From positions 2,120,001 to 2,184,000 of the forward strand of contig OU461276.1 in the NCBI GenBank assembly GCA_911810475.1: a DNA stretch of 64,000 nt, written 5' to 3'. Positions 20,795-31,122 of the stretch are shown here, one piece after another. The translations under genes and the position numbers were made by a program. Within the stretch, counting starts at the first letter, position 1, and every line of letters begins with the position of its first letter. Under the pieces are notes generated by a model. It was not told where the DNA came from. It was given only the letters and a program-made list of their open reading frames with translations, and did not search any database. Source of the stretch: Candidatus Celerinatantimonas neptuna. Its GTDB lineage: Bacteria; Pseudomonadota; Gammaproteobacteria; Enterobacterales; Celerinatantimonadaceae.

Positions 20795-21490
20795 ATGAAA
20801 AAATTTGCTGCGATTACTGTGCTGGCTGCATCAAGCCTGTTAGCTACAAGTATGGCTCAAGCTGATACTCTGGGCTTGAAAGCCGGGGTAGATTATTGGA
20901 ATACCCATAGTAGCAACGAATCAGTGAAGAAAGATAGCACGACTTATAATCCTGATTATAATAGCCAATTCCGCCCGGGATTTTTTGTTGCTGTTGAACA
21001 TCCTATTCCATTAATTCCAAATTTCATGTTGCGCTATCAAGATGTGGATACTGACGGTAATGATGGTAGTACGCATATCAACAATGATCAGCGGATGTAT
21101 GATGCGGTGTTGTATTATCAGGCATTTGATAATCCTGCATTCGGTATTGATTATGGGATGAACCTGAAGTACTTTGACGGAACAATTCAAGGCATCGGGA
21201 ATAGCCGGGATTATACAAAAACGATGCCGACACTCTATTTGGCTGCGAATGTGAATATTCCTATGACCGGTGTTGAATTATTCGGAAATACTTCGAATAT
21301 GCGCTTCGATGGAACCCGGATTACAGATACTCAGGTTGGGATATCATATGACATTCTGCCTCTTGCCGTGACGTCAATACAGGTCCGGGCTGGGTATCGT
21401 TACATGAAAAACAGGCTTAAAGATGCGGATAGCATGAATATCGAACAGAAAACGCAAGGGTGGTTTTTAGGACTTGGTGTTCATTTCTAA
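20795..21490 (+). CDS. outer-membrane beta-barrel protein, TIGR04219 family
   Basis: A 231-residue protein with a clear signal peptide (KKFAAITVLAASSLLATSMA, cleaved before DTLG). It has alternating beta strands ending in a C-terminal aromatic (LGLGVHF), as needed for barrel assembly. The blocks VDYWNTHS and PLIPNFMLRYQDVDTDG match my memory of the TIGR04219 family seen in Vibrio, Shewanella and Pseudomonas. Function unknown. Confidence 0.85.
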   Translation: MKKFAAITVLAASSLLATSMAQADTLGLKAGVDYWNTHSSNESVKKDSTTYNPDYNSQFRPGFFVAVEHPIPLIPNFMLRYQDVDTDGNDGSTHINNDQRMYDAVLYYQAFDNPAFGIDYGMNLKYFDGTIQGIGNSRDYTKTMPTLYLAANVNIPMTGVELFGNTSNMRFDGTRITDTQVGISYDILPLAVTSIQVRAGYRYMKNRLKDADSMNIEQKTQGWFLGLGVHF

Positions 21491-21509
21491 GCTGTGACTT
21501 TTAATTTAT

Positions 21510-21545
21510 AATGGCAGCTATCAGGTTGCCATTGTTCATTTCTCT
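21510..21545 (+). terminator. probable terminator after the barrel gene
   Basis: Stem AATGGCA (21510-21516) / TGCCATT (21527-21533) followed by GTTCATTTCTCTTT. Confidence 0.55.
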
Positions 21546-21648
21546 TTCCTTTATTCCATAATCTTATAATGAATTTGGAATTATTCTTTCTGGCTTTTCT
21601 CTCCTCCGTTAGACTAGTGATACCGTTATAGCTAATCCCAAATAAATT

Positions 21649-23433
21649 ATGTCTTTTAAGGAACTCAATGAATTGAGTAGCCCGTTATCAAAAGAACAAC
21701 TGACTGCATTAGAGCGTGTAATTGGTGATATGACACCACTTCAACGTTCCTGGGTCAGCGGTTATTTAGCCGGGCTCAACCATCAATCTGATACGAATGT
21801 GGCTCAGTCAGGTCTTTCTGTGAGTCAGGCTGTCACCATTTTGTATGCGTCACAAACCGGTAATGCTAAAGGTGTTGCTGAAAAAATATACCAGCAGGCA
21901 TGCGAACAGAATATTCCGGCGGTGCTTTGTAATATTGGCGATTTTAAACTCAAAGGATTAAAGAAAGAAACACATCTGGTGATTGTAGCCAGTACCAATG
22001 GTGAAGGGGAGCCACCCGATGATGCATTGGAGTTCCATGATTTTATCGCTTCGAAAAAGGCCCCTCGTTTAGACGGTCTAAAATATGCGGTTTTATCCTT
22101 AGGTGATAGTGGTTATGAACAATTCTGTCAGTGCGGAATCGATTTTGATCTGCGATTGTCTGCATTGGGGGGACAGGCCATATTACCTCGTGTTGACTGT
22201 GACTTAGATTATGAACAGCCTGCACAAGCGTGGACTCAGCAGGTTTTAGCACAGCTTAAGGAACAATTATCTGCGGTTAGTGAATTACAATCTCAAAGTG
22301 CTCAACCAGCGGTGGTGGCGCATCATTATGATCGACAGAATCCTGCAACTGCGGCTGTGCTTGCGAATCAAAAGATAACCGGACGCGATTCAGCTAAAGA
22401 TATTCGCCATATTGAATTTGACCTTGAGCAGAGCGGTTTAACTTACCAGCCAGGTGATGCGCTTGGGGTCTGGTTTAAAAATGATTTGGCGGTGGTTGAT
22501 GAAATTTTAAGTTACCTTGATTTAGAGCCAGCAGCTGAAGTGATTGTGGATGAGCAGACGGTGGCATTGCGAGATGCGCTACAAAATTCATATGAGCTGA
22601 CTCAAACCTCGCCTGTTTTTGTTTCTAAATGGGCTAAATATTCAGAAAGTGAGGCATTGCTGGCATTGGATGCCCAGAAGCCGAAACTACGAGAGTACGC
22701 AGCAACGCATCAATTGGTTGATATTGTCCGTGAACATCCGTCTAAAATTCCGGCGGAAGAATTCTTGAAACTACTTCGCCGTTTGACGCCTCGTATGTAT
22801 TCCATTGCCTCCAGCCAGTCAGAAGTTGAGCAGGAGGTTCATCTGACGGTAGCGATTGTACGTTATGAACAGGGAGAAGCCGAACGGTTTGGCGGATGTT
22901 CTGGTTATCTTTCCAGATTGGAAGAAGGTCAGGAAGTCCGTTTATTTGTTGAAGCCAATAAGAACTTTAAACTGCCAGAAGATCCCTCGACACCGGTCAT
23001 TATGATTGGTCCGGGAACGGGGATTGCGCCATTTAGAGCATTTATGCAAGAGCGTGAGGCACAGCAGGCTCAAGGTGATAACTGGTTATTTTTTGGTAAT
23101 CCGCATTTCACTCAGGATTTTCTCTATCAGATCGAATGGCAAAGCTATGTTAAATCTGGTTTGTTGACTCGTATTGATGTGGCTTTCTCTCGTGACCAGG
23201 CACATAAAATCTACGTTCAGGACAAATTACGCGAGCAGGCTGTTGATGTTTATCAATGGCTACAGCGTGGTGCTTATGTGTATATCTGTGGCGATGCGAA
23301 TCGTATGGCAAAAGATGTTCATGAAGCATTGGTTGCAATTGTTGCAGAGCAGGGGCAGATGGATAAAAAGGCAGCTGAATCCTGGTTGAAACAATTACGT
23401 AAAGATAAACGATATCAGAGGGATGTTTACTGA
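21649..23433 (+). CDS. cysJ: sulfite reductase (NADPH) flavoprotein alpha subunit
   Basis: A 594-residue diflavin reductase (E. coli CysJ 599). Flavodoxin domain: ILYASQTGNAKGVAEKIYQQ (about 63-82) and STNGEGEPPDDA. FAD domain: RLTPRMYSIASSQ and VAIVRYEQGEAERFGGCSGY. NADPH domain: MIGPGTGIAPFRAFMQER and YICGDANRMAKDVHEAL, ending QRDVY. It passes electrons from NADPH to CysI. No strong ribosome binding site is seen, but the start matches the E. coli N-terminus. It overlaps cysI by one base. Confidence 0.97.
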   Translation: MSFKELNELSSPLSKEQLTALERVIGDMTPLQRSWVSGYLAGLNHQSDTNVAQSGLSVSQAVTILYASQTGNAKGVAEKIYQQACEQNIPAVLCNIGDFKLKGLKKETHLVIVASTNGEGEPPDDALEFHDFIASKKAPRLDGLKYAVLSLGDSGYEQFCQCGIDFDLRLSALGGQAILPRVDCDLDYEQPAQAWTQQVLAQLKEQLSAVSELQSQSAQPAVVAHHYDRQNPATAAVLANQKITGRDSAKDIRHIEFDLEQSGLTYQPGDALGVWFKNDLAVVDEILSYLDLEPAAEVIVDEQTVALRDALQNSYELTQTSPVFVSKWAKYSESEALLALDAQKPKLREYAATHQLVDIVREHPSKIPAEEFLKLLRRLTPRMYSIASSQSEVEQEVHLTVAIVRYEQGEAERFGGCSGYLSRLEEGQEVRLFVEANKNFKLPEDPSTPVIMIGPGTGIAPFRAFMQEREAQQAQGDNWLFFGNPHFTQDFLYQIEWQSYVKSGLLTRIDVAFSRDQAHKIYVQDKLREQAVDVYQWLQRGAYVYICGDANRMAKDVHEALVAIVAEQGQMDKKAAESWLKQLRKDKRYQRDVY

Positions 23434-25115
23434 TGAGTGATAAACAATTATCCGTGAATGAAGGCATTAAATCGCGCAGTAACTTCCTTCGCGGAACTAT
23501 TCAACAAGGGATCGATGATCCATTAACTGGCTCTATTAGCGAAGATGATGGCCAGTTGACGAAATTCCACGGGTTTTATCAACAAGATGATCGTGATCTG
23601 CGTCAGGAGCGTAAATCAGAAAAACTTGAGCCACTTTACAGCTTTATGCTGAGGGCGCGGGTTCCTGGTGGTGTCTGTTCGACTGATCAATGGTTGATGA
23701 TTGATGAAATTGCTCAGCATCTGACGCGGGGCAATATCCGGCTGACGACACGTCAGACGTTTCAGTTTCATGGCATTTTAAAACGTAACTTAAAAAATGT
23801 AATCCAGAAACTGCACCAGAAATTATTGGATTCGATCGCCGCTTGTGGGGATGTGAACCGTAATGTGATGTGTAATCCGAATCCGGTGGCTTCGCAGTTG
23901 CATCAACAGGTTTATCAGCTAGCGACTCAATTATCTGAACATTTTATGCCACATAGTCGGGCTTATGCGGAAATCTTCCTCAATGAGGAGCCACTGAATA
24001 AACCCGATGAAGAACCCTTGTATGGGCCGACTTACCTACCCCGTAAATTTAAAATTGCAGTTGCGGTACCTCCTCATAATGATGTGGACGTGTACACCAA
24101 CGATCTTGGGTTTATTGCGATTATCGAAAATGACCAAATTATCGGATACAACGTTGCTGCTGGTGGCGGGATGGGATCAACCCATGGGGATAAAAATACC
24201 TATCCCCGATTAGCCGATACACTTGGATTCATTCAGGTAGATGATGCGATTCAGGTTGCAGAAGCTATTTTTACCACGCAGCGTGATTTTGGGGATCGGC
24301 AGAATCGTAAACATGCGCGCTTGAAATATACCATTGATACGATGGGGCTGGATGTCTTTAAAGTTGAAGTTGAGAAGCGGGCAGGTTTAACATTTGCCCC
24401 TGCTAAAGAAATCCACTGGACAACCCGCGGCGATCGTTTCGGTTGGGAACAAGGCTTTGATGGTCGCTGGCATCTGACCTGCTATTTACCCAATGGCCGG
24501 ATTGCGGATACGGAACAAGGGCAATTATTGACCGGACTTCGTGAAATTGCGAAGGTACATACCGGTGATTTTCGAATGACAGCCAACCAGAACCTGATCA
24601 TTGCCAGTGTGGATGAAAATGAGAAAGTATCGATTGAGCAGTTGGCTCGTGATTATGGATTATTACGTGATGATCTGACCTGGTTACGTAAGCTTTCGAT
24701 TGCCTGTGTTGCATTCCCGACCTGTGGTTTGGCGATGGCTGAAAGTGAACGGTATATTCCCGAGTTGATTACTAAAGTAGACGCTCTGCTGCATAAAAAT
24801 GGGTTAGCGAACCACCCGATTGTTATGCGTATGACCGGTTGCCCTAATGGGTGTGCCAGACCGTTTGCCGCCGAAATCGGGTTCGTGGGGAAAGGTCCGG
24901 GTCGGTATAACCTTTATTTGGGGGCTAGCCCTGTCGGAACTCGTCTTAATAAACTATATCGCGAAAACATTCCTGAAGAGACCATTCTGGCTGAGTTGGA
25001 TGAATTGTTTAGTCGTTATGCGGGTGAACGAGAAACTGATGAAGCTTTTGGTGATTTTGTTGTGCGTGTAGGAATCGTGGCCGCGGTCAACGAAGGAAAA
25101 GCATTTCATGATTGA
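23433..25115 (+). CDS. cysI: sulfite reductase hemoprotein beta subunit
   Basis: A 560-residue siroheme/4Fe-4S enzyme that reduces sulfite to sulfide. The four cluster cysteines are visible in [13 protein letters not shown] (CxxxxxC) and [14 protein letters not shown] (CxxxC). The first part has the expected [13 protein letters not shown]. The start TGATG couples it to cysJ. The siroheme that it needs depends on the cobA gene about 3 kb downstream. Confidence 0.97.
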   Translation: MSDKQLSVNEGIKSRSNFLRGTIQQGIDDPLTGSISEDDGQLTKFHGFYQQDDRDLRQERKSEKLEPLYSFMLRARVPGGVCSTDQWLMIDEIAQHLTRGNIRLTTRQTFQFHGILKRNLKNVIQKLHQKLLDSIAACGDVNRNVMCNPNPVASQLHQQVYQLATQLSEHFMPHSRAYAEIFLNEEPLNKPDEEPLYGPTYLPRKFKIAVAVPPHNDVDVYTNDLGFIAIIENDQIIGYNVAAGGGMGSTHGDKNTYPRLADTLGFIQVDDAIQVAEAIFTTQRDFGDRQNRKHARLKYTIDTMGLDVFKVEVEKRAGLTFAPAKEIHWTTRGDRFGWEQGFDGRWHLTCYLPNGRIADTEQGQLLTGLREIAKVHTGDFRMTANQNLIIASVDENEKVSIEQLARDYGLLRDDLTWLRKLSIACVAFPTCGLAMAESERYIPELITKVDALLHKNGLANHPIVMRMTGCPNGCARPFAAEIGFVGKGPGRYNLYLGASPVGTRLNKLYRENIPEETILAELDELFSRYAGERETDEAFGDFVVRVGIVAAVNEGKAFHD

Positions 25116-25869
25116 ATCATTGACTCATTTCCCTGAGCAATGGTCTAAGCTTGGCGCAAGTGAGCGCCAAGCCTGGTTAAAAGACCGTAATGCTCAATTG
25201 GAACAACTCAGTGCACAAGAGCGGATTCACTGGGCGTTGAAGGAATTGCCCAAAGGCCATGTTTTATCGTCTAGCTTTGGTATTCAGTCGGCGGTTCTGC
25301 TCCATATGGTGACCCGGATCCGCCCCGATATTCCGGTCGTCCTCATCGATACAGGCTATCTGTTTGATGAAACGTATCATTTTATCGATCAATTATCGGA
25401 AAAGCTGGAATTGAATCTGAAAATATACAGTAATCCGATGTCGACGGCCTGGCAGGAAGTCAGGTATGGAAAATTGTGGGAGCATGGGCTGGATGGCCTG
25501 ACTCAATATAACCGCATGAATAAAGTCGAACCGATGGATCGTGCGTTTGCTGAGTTGGGCGTCACAACATGGTTTTCAGGGCTTCGTCGTGAACAATCCC
25601 ATAGCCGAGAAGGCCTGCCTGTACTACAGGTTCAAAATAATAAATTTAAGGTGTTACCGATTATCAATTGGACCAGTAAACAGGTTTATTATTATCTCAA
25701 AGAACACGGGCTTAGTTATCATCCATTATGGGATAAAGGATATGTCTCTGTTGGTGACTGGCATACTTCCCGTCCGCTTGAACCAGGTATGAGCGAAGAA
25801 GAAACCCGCTTTTTTGGTTTAAAACGAGAATGTGGATTGCATGAAGAACATGATGGGAGCGGTATTTAG
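25108..25869 (+). CDS. cysH: phosphoadenosine phosphosulfate (PAPS) reductase
   Basis: A 253-residue thioredoxin-dependent enzyme reducing PAPS to sulfite. It shows the PP-motif region [15 protein letters not shown], the Arg-rich [14 protein letters not shown], and the C-terminal catalytic Cys in [15 protein letters not shown]. It lacks the paired cysteines of the APS-type iron-sulfur enzyme, so PAPS is the substrate. It overlaps cysI by eight bases. Confidence 0.97.
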   Translation: MIESLTHFPEQWSKLGASERQAWLKDRNAQLEQLSAQERIHWALKELPKGHVLSSSFGIQSAVLLHMVTRIRPDIPVVLIDTGYLFDETYHFIDQLSEKLELNLKIYSNPMSTAWQEVRYGKLWEHGLDGLTQYNRMNKVEPMDRAFAELGVTTWFSGLRREQSHSREGLPVLQVQNNKFKVLPIINWTSKQVYYYLKEHGLSYHPLWDKGYVSVGDWHTSRPLEPGMSEEETRFFGLKRECGLHEEHDGSGI

Positions 25870-25878
25870 TACTTAATA

Positions 25879-25910
25879 ACGCCATTCGATATATAGTTGA
25901 ATGGCGTCTT
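25879..25910 (+). terminator. terminator after cysJIH
   Basis: Stem ACGCCATTC (25879-25887) / GAATGGCGT (25899-25907) followed by CTTTCCTCT. Confidence 0.75.
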
Positions 25911-26119
25911 TCCTCTATGATCCTAAAAAGCTTACTTTTCTCCGGCTGACATTAATTCTTTCTATTTTGTAATCCCGGTCACGTTTGTGACTGGCTTCTG
26001 ACATATCTTTGTCTGATGTTGCCATATCCGATGAGGATGTGTGTCGATATCCAGTCTTTCTTGAAGAGGCCGGGCTTGTTTTTGGTGCGGATGTCGAAAT
26101 CCTGTCGCTTTTATTAGTG

Positions 26120-27149
26120 TCTGTTGCACTCGACTCAGGCATGATTGTCTTTATGATTAGTATCCGTGAATTAGTCGCTTCTTTGATGCTTGCACCGTCA
26201 GGTGCTGAAACTGTGGCAACGAATCAGTTCTATCAGGGAGCGGTCAATGTGGGAATGGCAATGAGCCTGTTATCCATTGTTATCTCGGGCACATTCATTT
26301 CGATTGGTCAGTGGTTACAAAAAAGTATCGGTGGAATGACGTTTATTCAGGTATCACAGATTGCAAAGCAATACGCTAAGCGGGATGTCTTAAATCAATT
26401 GAATTTGAATTGGATAGTGGCTGTCTTTTGACCATGTTCGGTCCATCCGGGTGTGGGAAGATGACTTTGTTACGTATTATTGCTGGACTGGGAAAAGCGG
26501 ATCAAGGTCAGATCATTTGTCAGAATCGGCAATTTATAAATTGTGCGACCGGTCAGTTTTTACCACTACCGCGCTGAAAGCTAGGGTTGTTTTTCAGGAT
26601 TATAGGCTTTGGACTCATATGAATGTTGCAGAAAATATCGCATTTCCATTACATATGGATAAAGAAAACCAGTTATTAAAAAGCAGATAACTGAACGGGT
26701 TCATACCGCATTAGAGCATGTGCTGCTCACAGGATATGAGCATGATAAGACCATGCAACTAAAAGCAGCGAGTGGCTATTGCCCGGGCGCTGGCGATTCA
26801 GCGGCAACTGATTTTGTTTGATGAACAGTTATCGAATCTGGATGCCAATTTGAGTGATGAATTAGCATCCAGATTCGATCATTATCCAAAGAGCTTGGAT
26901 TAACCTGTATTTATGTGACGCATGATCGCCGGGAGCCTTATTCTTATTGGCTATTGCCTCGTCAGTCGATTAAGGATGACTGATCCCGTGCGATTGGATA
27001 TGACTGTGATGGTTGGACAATCTTATTTTACAGGAGAGCGTTACGAAATTCAGGCCAGAATGGGGACTCAGTTAATAAAATTCTACAATGCACATGCATT
27101 AGAAATGGGTCATCAGGTTGGGATACGGATTGATTTTCAGCAAATCTAA
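26120..27149 (+). pseudogene. decayed ABC importer: permease tail plus ATPase
   Basis: About 26120-26335 reads ISIRELVASLMLAPSGAETV and VNVGMAMSLLSIVISGTFIS, the C-terminus of a binding-protein-dependent permease (Fe3+/spermidine/phosphonate type). It runs without a stop into MTFIQVSQIAKQYAKRDVL, the start of the ATPase. The ATPase is split over several frames: Walker A GPSGCGKMTLLRIIAGLG (M where T/S belongs), Q-loop VFQDYRLWTHMNVAENIAFP, RVAIARALAIQRQLILFDEQ, and H-loop CIYVTHDR. A TOBE-like tail (GERYEIQARMGTQLIKFYNA) ends at 27149. The LSGGQ signature is deleted and there are several stops, so it is non-functional. No binding-protein gene remains. Confidence 0.88.
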
Positions 27150-27287
27150 TTCATTACATCGCTTTAAGGGAAGGATGTTTTTCTTCATTCTTTTTTGATA
27201 TTTTTCCCAATGAGATATCGGAAAATTCCGATTCCCTGCTATAGCATGAAAAGCTAAATTCGTTTAAAACCATAAGGAAAATTGCTT

Positions 27288-28271
27288 ATGAAACCATCGG
27301 CTGTGGTATTTCAGTCATTAAGTGATGAACAAAATGCTTGCCTTAATGAAAAAGTTGATGCGTTATATTTTCTTGATCACGAGTCAAGGCGAAGTGAGGC
27401 TTGTCAGCAGGCTTTAGCAAAGGCTGATGGGATCCTTGCGCCCGGCGGGTATGTTTTAAATGAATCTAAACTCGTTCGTATGCCTCATTTGAAGGCCGTT
27501 TCGACGATTTCGGTGGGGTATGACAGCTATGATGTTGAGGCATTAACCCAAAGAGGTATCGTTTTAACGCATACACCAGGTGTTTTAGATGATAGTGTGG
27601 CTGATTTGGTTCTGGCTCTGATGTTAAGTACAGCACGTCGCGTGGTTGAACTGGACGAATGGGTGAGACAGGGGCAATGGCAGACAGGTCTTCCGGTCAC
27701 TCAGTTTGGCTGTGATGTTCATCATAAGACACTTGGAATTATCGGTTTAGGCCGAATCGGAATGGCTGTAGCTCAACGTGCTCATCTAGGGTTTTCAATG
27801 TCAATCCTCTATCATGCCCGGCATGCTAAACCAGATGCCGAATCTTTTTTTTCTGCCCGCAGGGTTGAGCTGAATGAGCTCCTTGAACAGTCTGATTTCG
27901 TTGTCATGCTAGTGCCGTTAACGCAAGAAACGCATCATATGATAGGGAAAGATCAACTCGCAGCAATGAAACGATCCGCCATCTTAATTAATGCAGCAAG
28001 AGGTGATGTCGTCGATGAGCAGGCATTAATACAGGCATTAGAGCACCGAGTTATTGCAGCAGCCGGATTGGATGTATTCCATCGAGAACCGATTCCTCTC
28101 GATTTGCCTTTACTCTCAATGAAAAATGTTGTTGCGTTGCCTCATATTGGTTCGGCAACGATACAAACACGAAATGCCATGGTTGATTTGGCCATATCTA
28201 ATCTGATTCAGGCATTGACGCGGGATTCGTTAATTAATTGTGTTAATCCGCATGTCCGGCGTCAAAAATGA
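27288..28271 (+). CDS. D-isomer-specific 2-hydroxyacid dehydrogenase
   Basis: A 327-residue NAD(P)-dependent enzyme resembling GhrB/TkrA (glyoxylate/hydroxypyruvate or 2-ketogluconate reductase). Cofactor motif GIIGLGRIGMAVAQRA, catalytic Arg in LINAARGDVVDEQAL, Glu in GLDVFHREPIP and His in VVALPHIGSATIQTR are all present. The ATG at 27288 has AAGGA ten bases upstream and is preferred over a TTG two codons earlier. The exact substrate cannot be read from sequence. Confidence 0.9.
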   Translation: MKPSAVVFQSLSDEQNACLNEKVDALYFLDHESRRSEACQQALAKADGILAPGGYVLNESKLVRMPHLKAVSTISVGYDSYDVEALTQRGIVLTHTPGVLDDSVADLVLALMLSTARRVVELDEWVRQGQWQTGLPVTQFGCDVHHKTLGIIGLGRIGMAVAQRAHLGFSMSILYHARHAKPDAESFFSARRVELNELLEQSDFVVMLVPLTQETHHMIGKDQLAAMKRSAILINAARGDVVDEQALIQALEHRVIAAAGLDVFHREPIPLDLPLLSMKNVVALPHIGSATIQTRNAMVDLAISNLIQALTRDSLINCVNPHVRRQK

Positions 28272-28371
28272 TGATATAGCCAGATTGCATATAAGATAGA
28301 GAAAGATTCTTTGGGATGTCTTCTTTAAGTTCCGTATAGTATGCCCTGACGAATTAAGTGGTTGAAGAAGT

Positions 28372-29280
28372 ATGGCATTGTTTTCTACTGTGAATGTTGA
28401 GAGTGACGTTTGGCGTGTCTTTTTCCGACGTATTGCCGGGCATCTGGCTAATCGGTTTGGCTATTCAAAAAAATCTCAGTTTGTCGCTGGACACGTTTCA
28501 TCACTAGGACATTCATTACGGTGTGGTGAAGTCGCTTTAGTCGGGGCTGGCCCTGGTGCTCCAGAGCTTTTGACCATTGCTGCATATAATGCTATCTGTG
28601 ATGCGCAAGTTGTCGTTTATGACCGTTTGGTGAGTGATGAAATATTAGATTTGATCCCCTCTCAGGCACGCAAAATATGTGTCGGTAAAGCGGCTTCATT
28701 TCATAGTGTTTCACAATCTCGCATTAATGAAATTCTGATTGAGCAGGCGAATACTGGGCAGCGGATTGTGCGCTTAAAAGGGGGCGATAGCTTTATCTTT
28801 GGTCGGGGTGGAGAAGAGTTGCAACAACTGGCCCAGGCTGGCATCCCATTTCGTGTGATTCCCGGAATTACCGCAGCGTCTGGATGTACCACTTATGCCG
28901 GTATTGCATTAACACACCGAGATTATGCTCAGGCGGTTACCTTTATGACTGGCCATTGTAAAGCCGGTGGGGAAGAGCCCGACTGGCCTACGCTGGCTGT
29001 AAGTCATCATACTCTGGTGATTTATATGGGACGTTTAGCTGCCCGGCGTATTGAACAGAAGTTGATTGAGTATGGTATGCGGCCGGATATGCCGGTCGCT
29101 GTGATTGAAAATGGTACCCGGGATAATCAGCGGGTTTTTACTGCCACTTTGGGTGAGTTAGCTAAACTGGCTGATCAGGTTGCTTCGCCGGCATTGCTGG
29201 TGATAGGGGAAGTTGTTTCGCTTCGTGAACAATTATCCTGGTTTGAGCCGTTGCAGGTTGTAAACGAAACGAGTGCATAA
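28372..29280 (+). CDS. cobA: uroporphyrinogen-III C-methyltransferase
   Basis: A 302-residue SAM-dependent enzyme that makes precorrin-2 for siroheme. The catalytic domain starts at GEVALVGAGPGAPELLTIAA (about residue 52) and has VVYDRLVSDEI, RLKGGDSFIFGRGGEE, VIPGITAASGCTTYAGIALT and IYMGRLA. The first 50 residues (with VWRVFFRRIAGHLANRF) resemble the dimerisation/linker part of CysG rather than a free CobA, but the NAD-binding precorrin-2 dehydrogenase domain is absent. A separate dehydrogenase/ferrochelatase must exist elsewhere. It serves CysI in the cluster before it. Confidence 0.95.
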   Translation: MALFSTVNVESDVWRVFFRRIAGHLANRFGYSKKSQFVAGHVSSLGHSLRCGEVALVGAGPGAPELLTIAAYNAICDAQVVVYDRLVSDEILDLIPSQARKICVGKAASFHSVSQSRINEILIEQANTGQRIVRLKGGDSFIFGRGGEELQQLAQAGIPFRVIPGITAASGCTTYAGIALTHRDYAQAVTFMTGHCKAGGEEPDWPTLAVSHHTLVIYMGRLAARRIEQKLIEYGMRPDMPVAVIENGTRDNQRVFTATLGELAKLADQVASPALLVIGEVVSLREQLSWFEPLQVVNETSA

Positions 29281-29326
29281 ACGGTGACTTGTCTTTGCTT
29301 CAAATACAGCGAATTCCCTCGATCAA

Positions 29327-30148
29327 CTAATGCTGAATCTCAAAAAACTCTTGCAGTAGTTCTTCCAGATCTTCCTGATAACGAATAATGGATGTCCCTT
29401 CTATGAGCTTTGCTAGCTCGTCGCCAATCGGTGTCATACGATAATAAAGCAATTTACAATGTCGATAACGAGGTCGTAGCATCCAATGGCGTCCACCGAG
29501 TTTAAAATTTAAATCTAGTTCTGCGGCAAAACTGCTTTCCAGCTCTCGATCATAGAGTAAGCCCAATTCAGAAAGCTGCATGATGTGATTATAAGATAAT
29601 CGGTAGCGGCCCAATGATAATCGTTTGATTTTTGCCCTGGACAGCCCTAATTTGGACGAAGGGCGGTGAATACCAACGAGCAGCCGGTGGCAATGATCAC
29701 TTCCTATTTGACTGGCGATGAGTACGGCTCTTTGAAACCATTGTGCTTCTCTTTGGGTCATCTGGGTGAGTGTTTTTAATGCACGGATTGAAAAATGTCC
29801 TGGGGTGACAATTTCCATTGCTAATATCTGTGCCCAGAGTTTTTGCATAGCGCTGTTTTGACTGTGTTTTGCTAAGTCCAGATAAGCGCTAAACCAGTCA
29901 GGATCAATGTTGCTGCCTGCTTCATCGCCACACAATTGTTCAGCTAAAGCTAAAATTTGCTCTAAATTTTTCTGGCAACGCGCTTGTTCCATTCTTGCTC
30001 TGGCAAAGGCTCTTTGGGAGAAACTGCTTTCAGGAGACTCTTCTTCAATGAGAGTATGTAGCCCATAGCGGCGGGCTAATTGTCGGCTTCGTTGTTTGGC
30101 TGAGATCACCGAAGATGGTGAATCGGATTTTGGTGGCAATTCTGACAT
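29327..30148 (-). CDS. TIGR03899 family protein, unknown function
   Basis: A 273-residue soluble protein without a signal sequence or membrane segment. Blocks I recognise from the family are ARRYGLHTLIEE, DPDWFSAYLDLAKHSQN and MQKLWAQILAMEIVTPGHFS. The family is found in Vibrio, Shewanella and relatives. No catalytic motif is evident. It is convergent with cobA. Confidence 0.8.
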   Translation of the reverse strand: MSELPPKSDSPSSVISAKQRSRQLARRYGLHTLIEEESPESSFSQRAFARARMEQARCQKNLEQILALAEQLCGDEAGSNIDPDWFSAYLDLAKHSQNSAMQKLWAQILAMEIVTPGHFSIRALKTLTQMTQREAQWFQRAVLIASQIGSDHCHRLLVGIHRPSSKLGLSRAKIKRLSLGRYRLSYNHIMQLSELGLLYDRELESSFAAELDLNFKLGGRHWMLRPRYRHCKLLYYRMTPIGDELAKLIEGTSIIRYQEDLEELLQEFFEIQH

Positions 30149-30340
30149 TTAAAAACGATAAGTTAATGAATTAGTATGAGCGAATCGTGGCGTATTATTC
30201 ATCTTTTCGCAATCTTTTCGCGGGTATCAATCTCAAAATATTTCAAGATTAAATGAATAGTTGCATTGCAATATGTAAATCTCGTGTTAGATTATAGCTA
30301 GTTGTAAATTTGCTGTTAATATTTGGTGTCATAAATCATT

Positions 30341-30439
30341 ATGACAAAACGTTATAAACATTATATCAAGTTTTGTGGTGCTATTTGCTGCGTATGTGCT
30401 TATGTGGCTGTATTGGTTGTTCTTGCAACCTTATTTTAA
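30341..30439 (+). CDS. possible 32-residue single-helix membrane protein
   Basis: The frame ATG to TAA reads a basic start (MTKRYKHYIK) followed by FCGAICCVCAYVAVLVVLAT and LF, a textbook single membrane helix with three closely spaced cysteines. The ribosome binding site is weak (GGTG, about 11 bases upstream). It lies in an otherwise empty gap between two minus-strand genes. Plausible small membrane protein; chance cannot be excluded. Confidence 0.4.
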   Translation: MTKRYKHYIKFCGAICCVCAYVAVLVVLATLF

Positions 30440-30451
30440 ACTTTTTGAAGA

Positions 30452-30474
30452 GGACGATATAAAGCATATCGTCC
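30452..30474. terminator. hairpin after ppa
   Basis: Perfect 9-bp stem GGACGATAT / ATATCGTCC between the end of ppa (minus) and the small plus-strand frame. The T-tract is weak on both sides. Confidence 0.5.
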
Positions 30475-30489
30475 ATCATTATTATTGAT

Positions 30490-31020
30490 TTATTTTTTCT
30501 GAGCGCGTTCAAAAGATGAAACGATTTCAGCTTCTGCTGCTGCTTTGTCAGCCCATCCATCAACTTTTACCCATTTGCCAGCTTCCAGTTCTTTGTAATG
30601 TTCAAAGAAATGAGTGATCTGGCCTTTTAATAATTCAGGTAAATCATCGATATCATTAATGTGATTATACTCTTTGCTTAATTTGCTGACAGGAACAGCA
30701 ATAATTTTAGCGTCTTCACCTGATTCATCAGTCATTTTCAACATGCCGATTGGCCGACAGCGAACAACAACACCTGTTTGTAGCGGATAAGGTGTTGGGA
30801 CTAAAACGTCAACCGGATCACCGTCTAATGACAAGGTATGATTAACGTAACCATAGTTAGCCGGATAAAACATAGGCGCTGTCATGAAACGGTCAACGAA
30901 TACGGCACCGCTGGCTTTATCTACTTCATATTTAATCGGAGATGCATTGGCTGGGATTTCAATAATGACATTGATATCGTCAGGTAAACTTTTTCCTGCA
31001 GGAACATCATTCAGACTCAT
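30490..31020 (-). CDS. ppa: inorganic pyrophosphatase
   Basis: A 176-residue family I pyrophosphatase (E. coli 176). It shows [36 protein letters not shown] (the Asp-rich metal site DGDPVDVLV) and [11 protein letters not shown], and pulls biosynthetic reactions forward by splitting PPi. It is divergent from mpl. Confidence 0.97.
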   Translation of the reverse strand: MSLNDVPAGKSLPDDINVIIEIPANASPIKYEVDKASGAVFVDRFMTAPMFYPANYGYVNHTLSLDGDPVDVLVPTPYPLQTGVVVRCRPIGMLKMTDESGEDAKIIAVPVSKLSKEYNHINDIDDLPELLKGQITHFFEHYKELEAGKWVKVDGWADKAAAEAEIVSSFERAQKK

Positions 31021-31122
31021 GAGTTTTCCTCAAATCAGATGTATCGTATAAAGGAACTTATTATAACGAGCTTGAAGATAATCACCAGTCATCAGAGCGA
31101 TTTGGCGATGTTAGGAGAAAAG

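Noticed and set aside
25915-26142. 75-codon Ser/Lys-rich minus-strand frame
   Set aside because: Composition suggests a shadow frame; it overlaps the start of the ABC pseudogene region and has no family resemblance that I can name. Left as unsupported.
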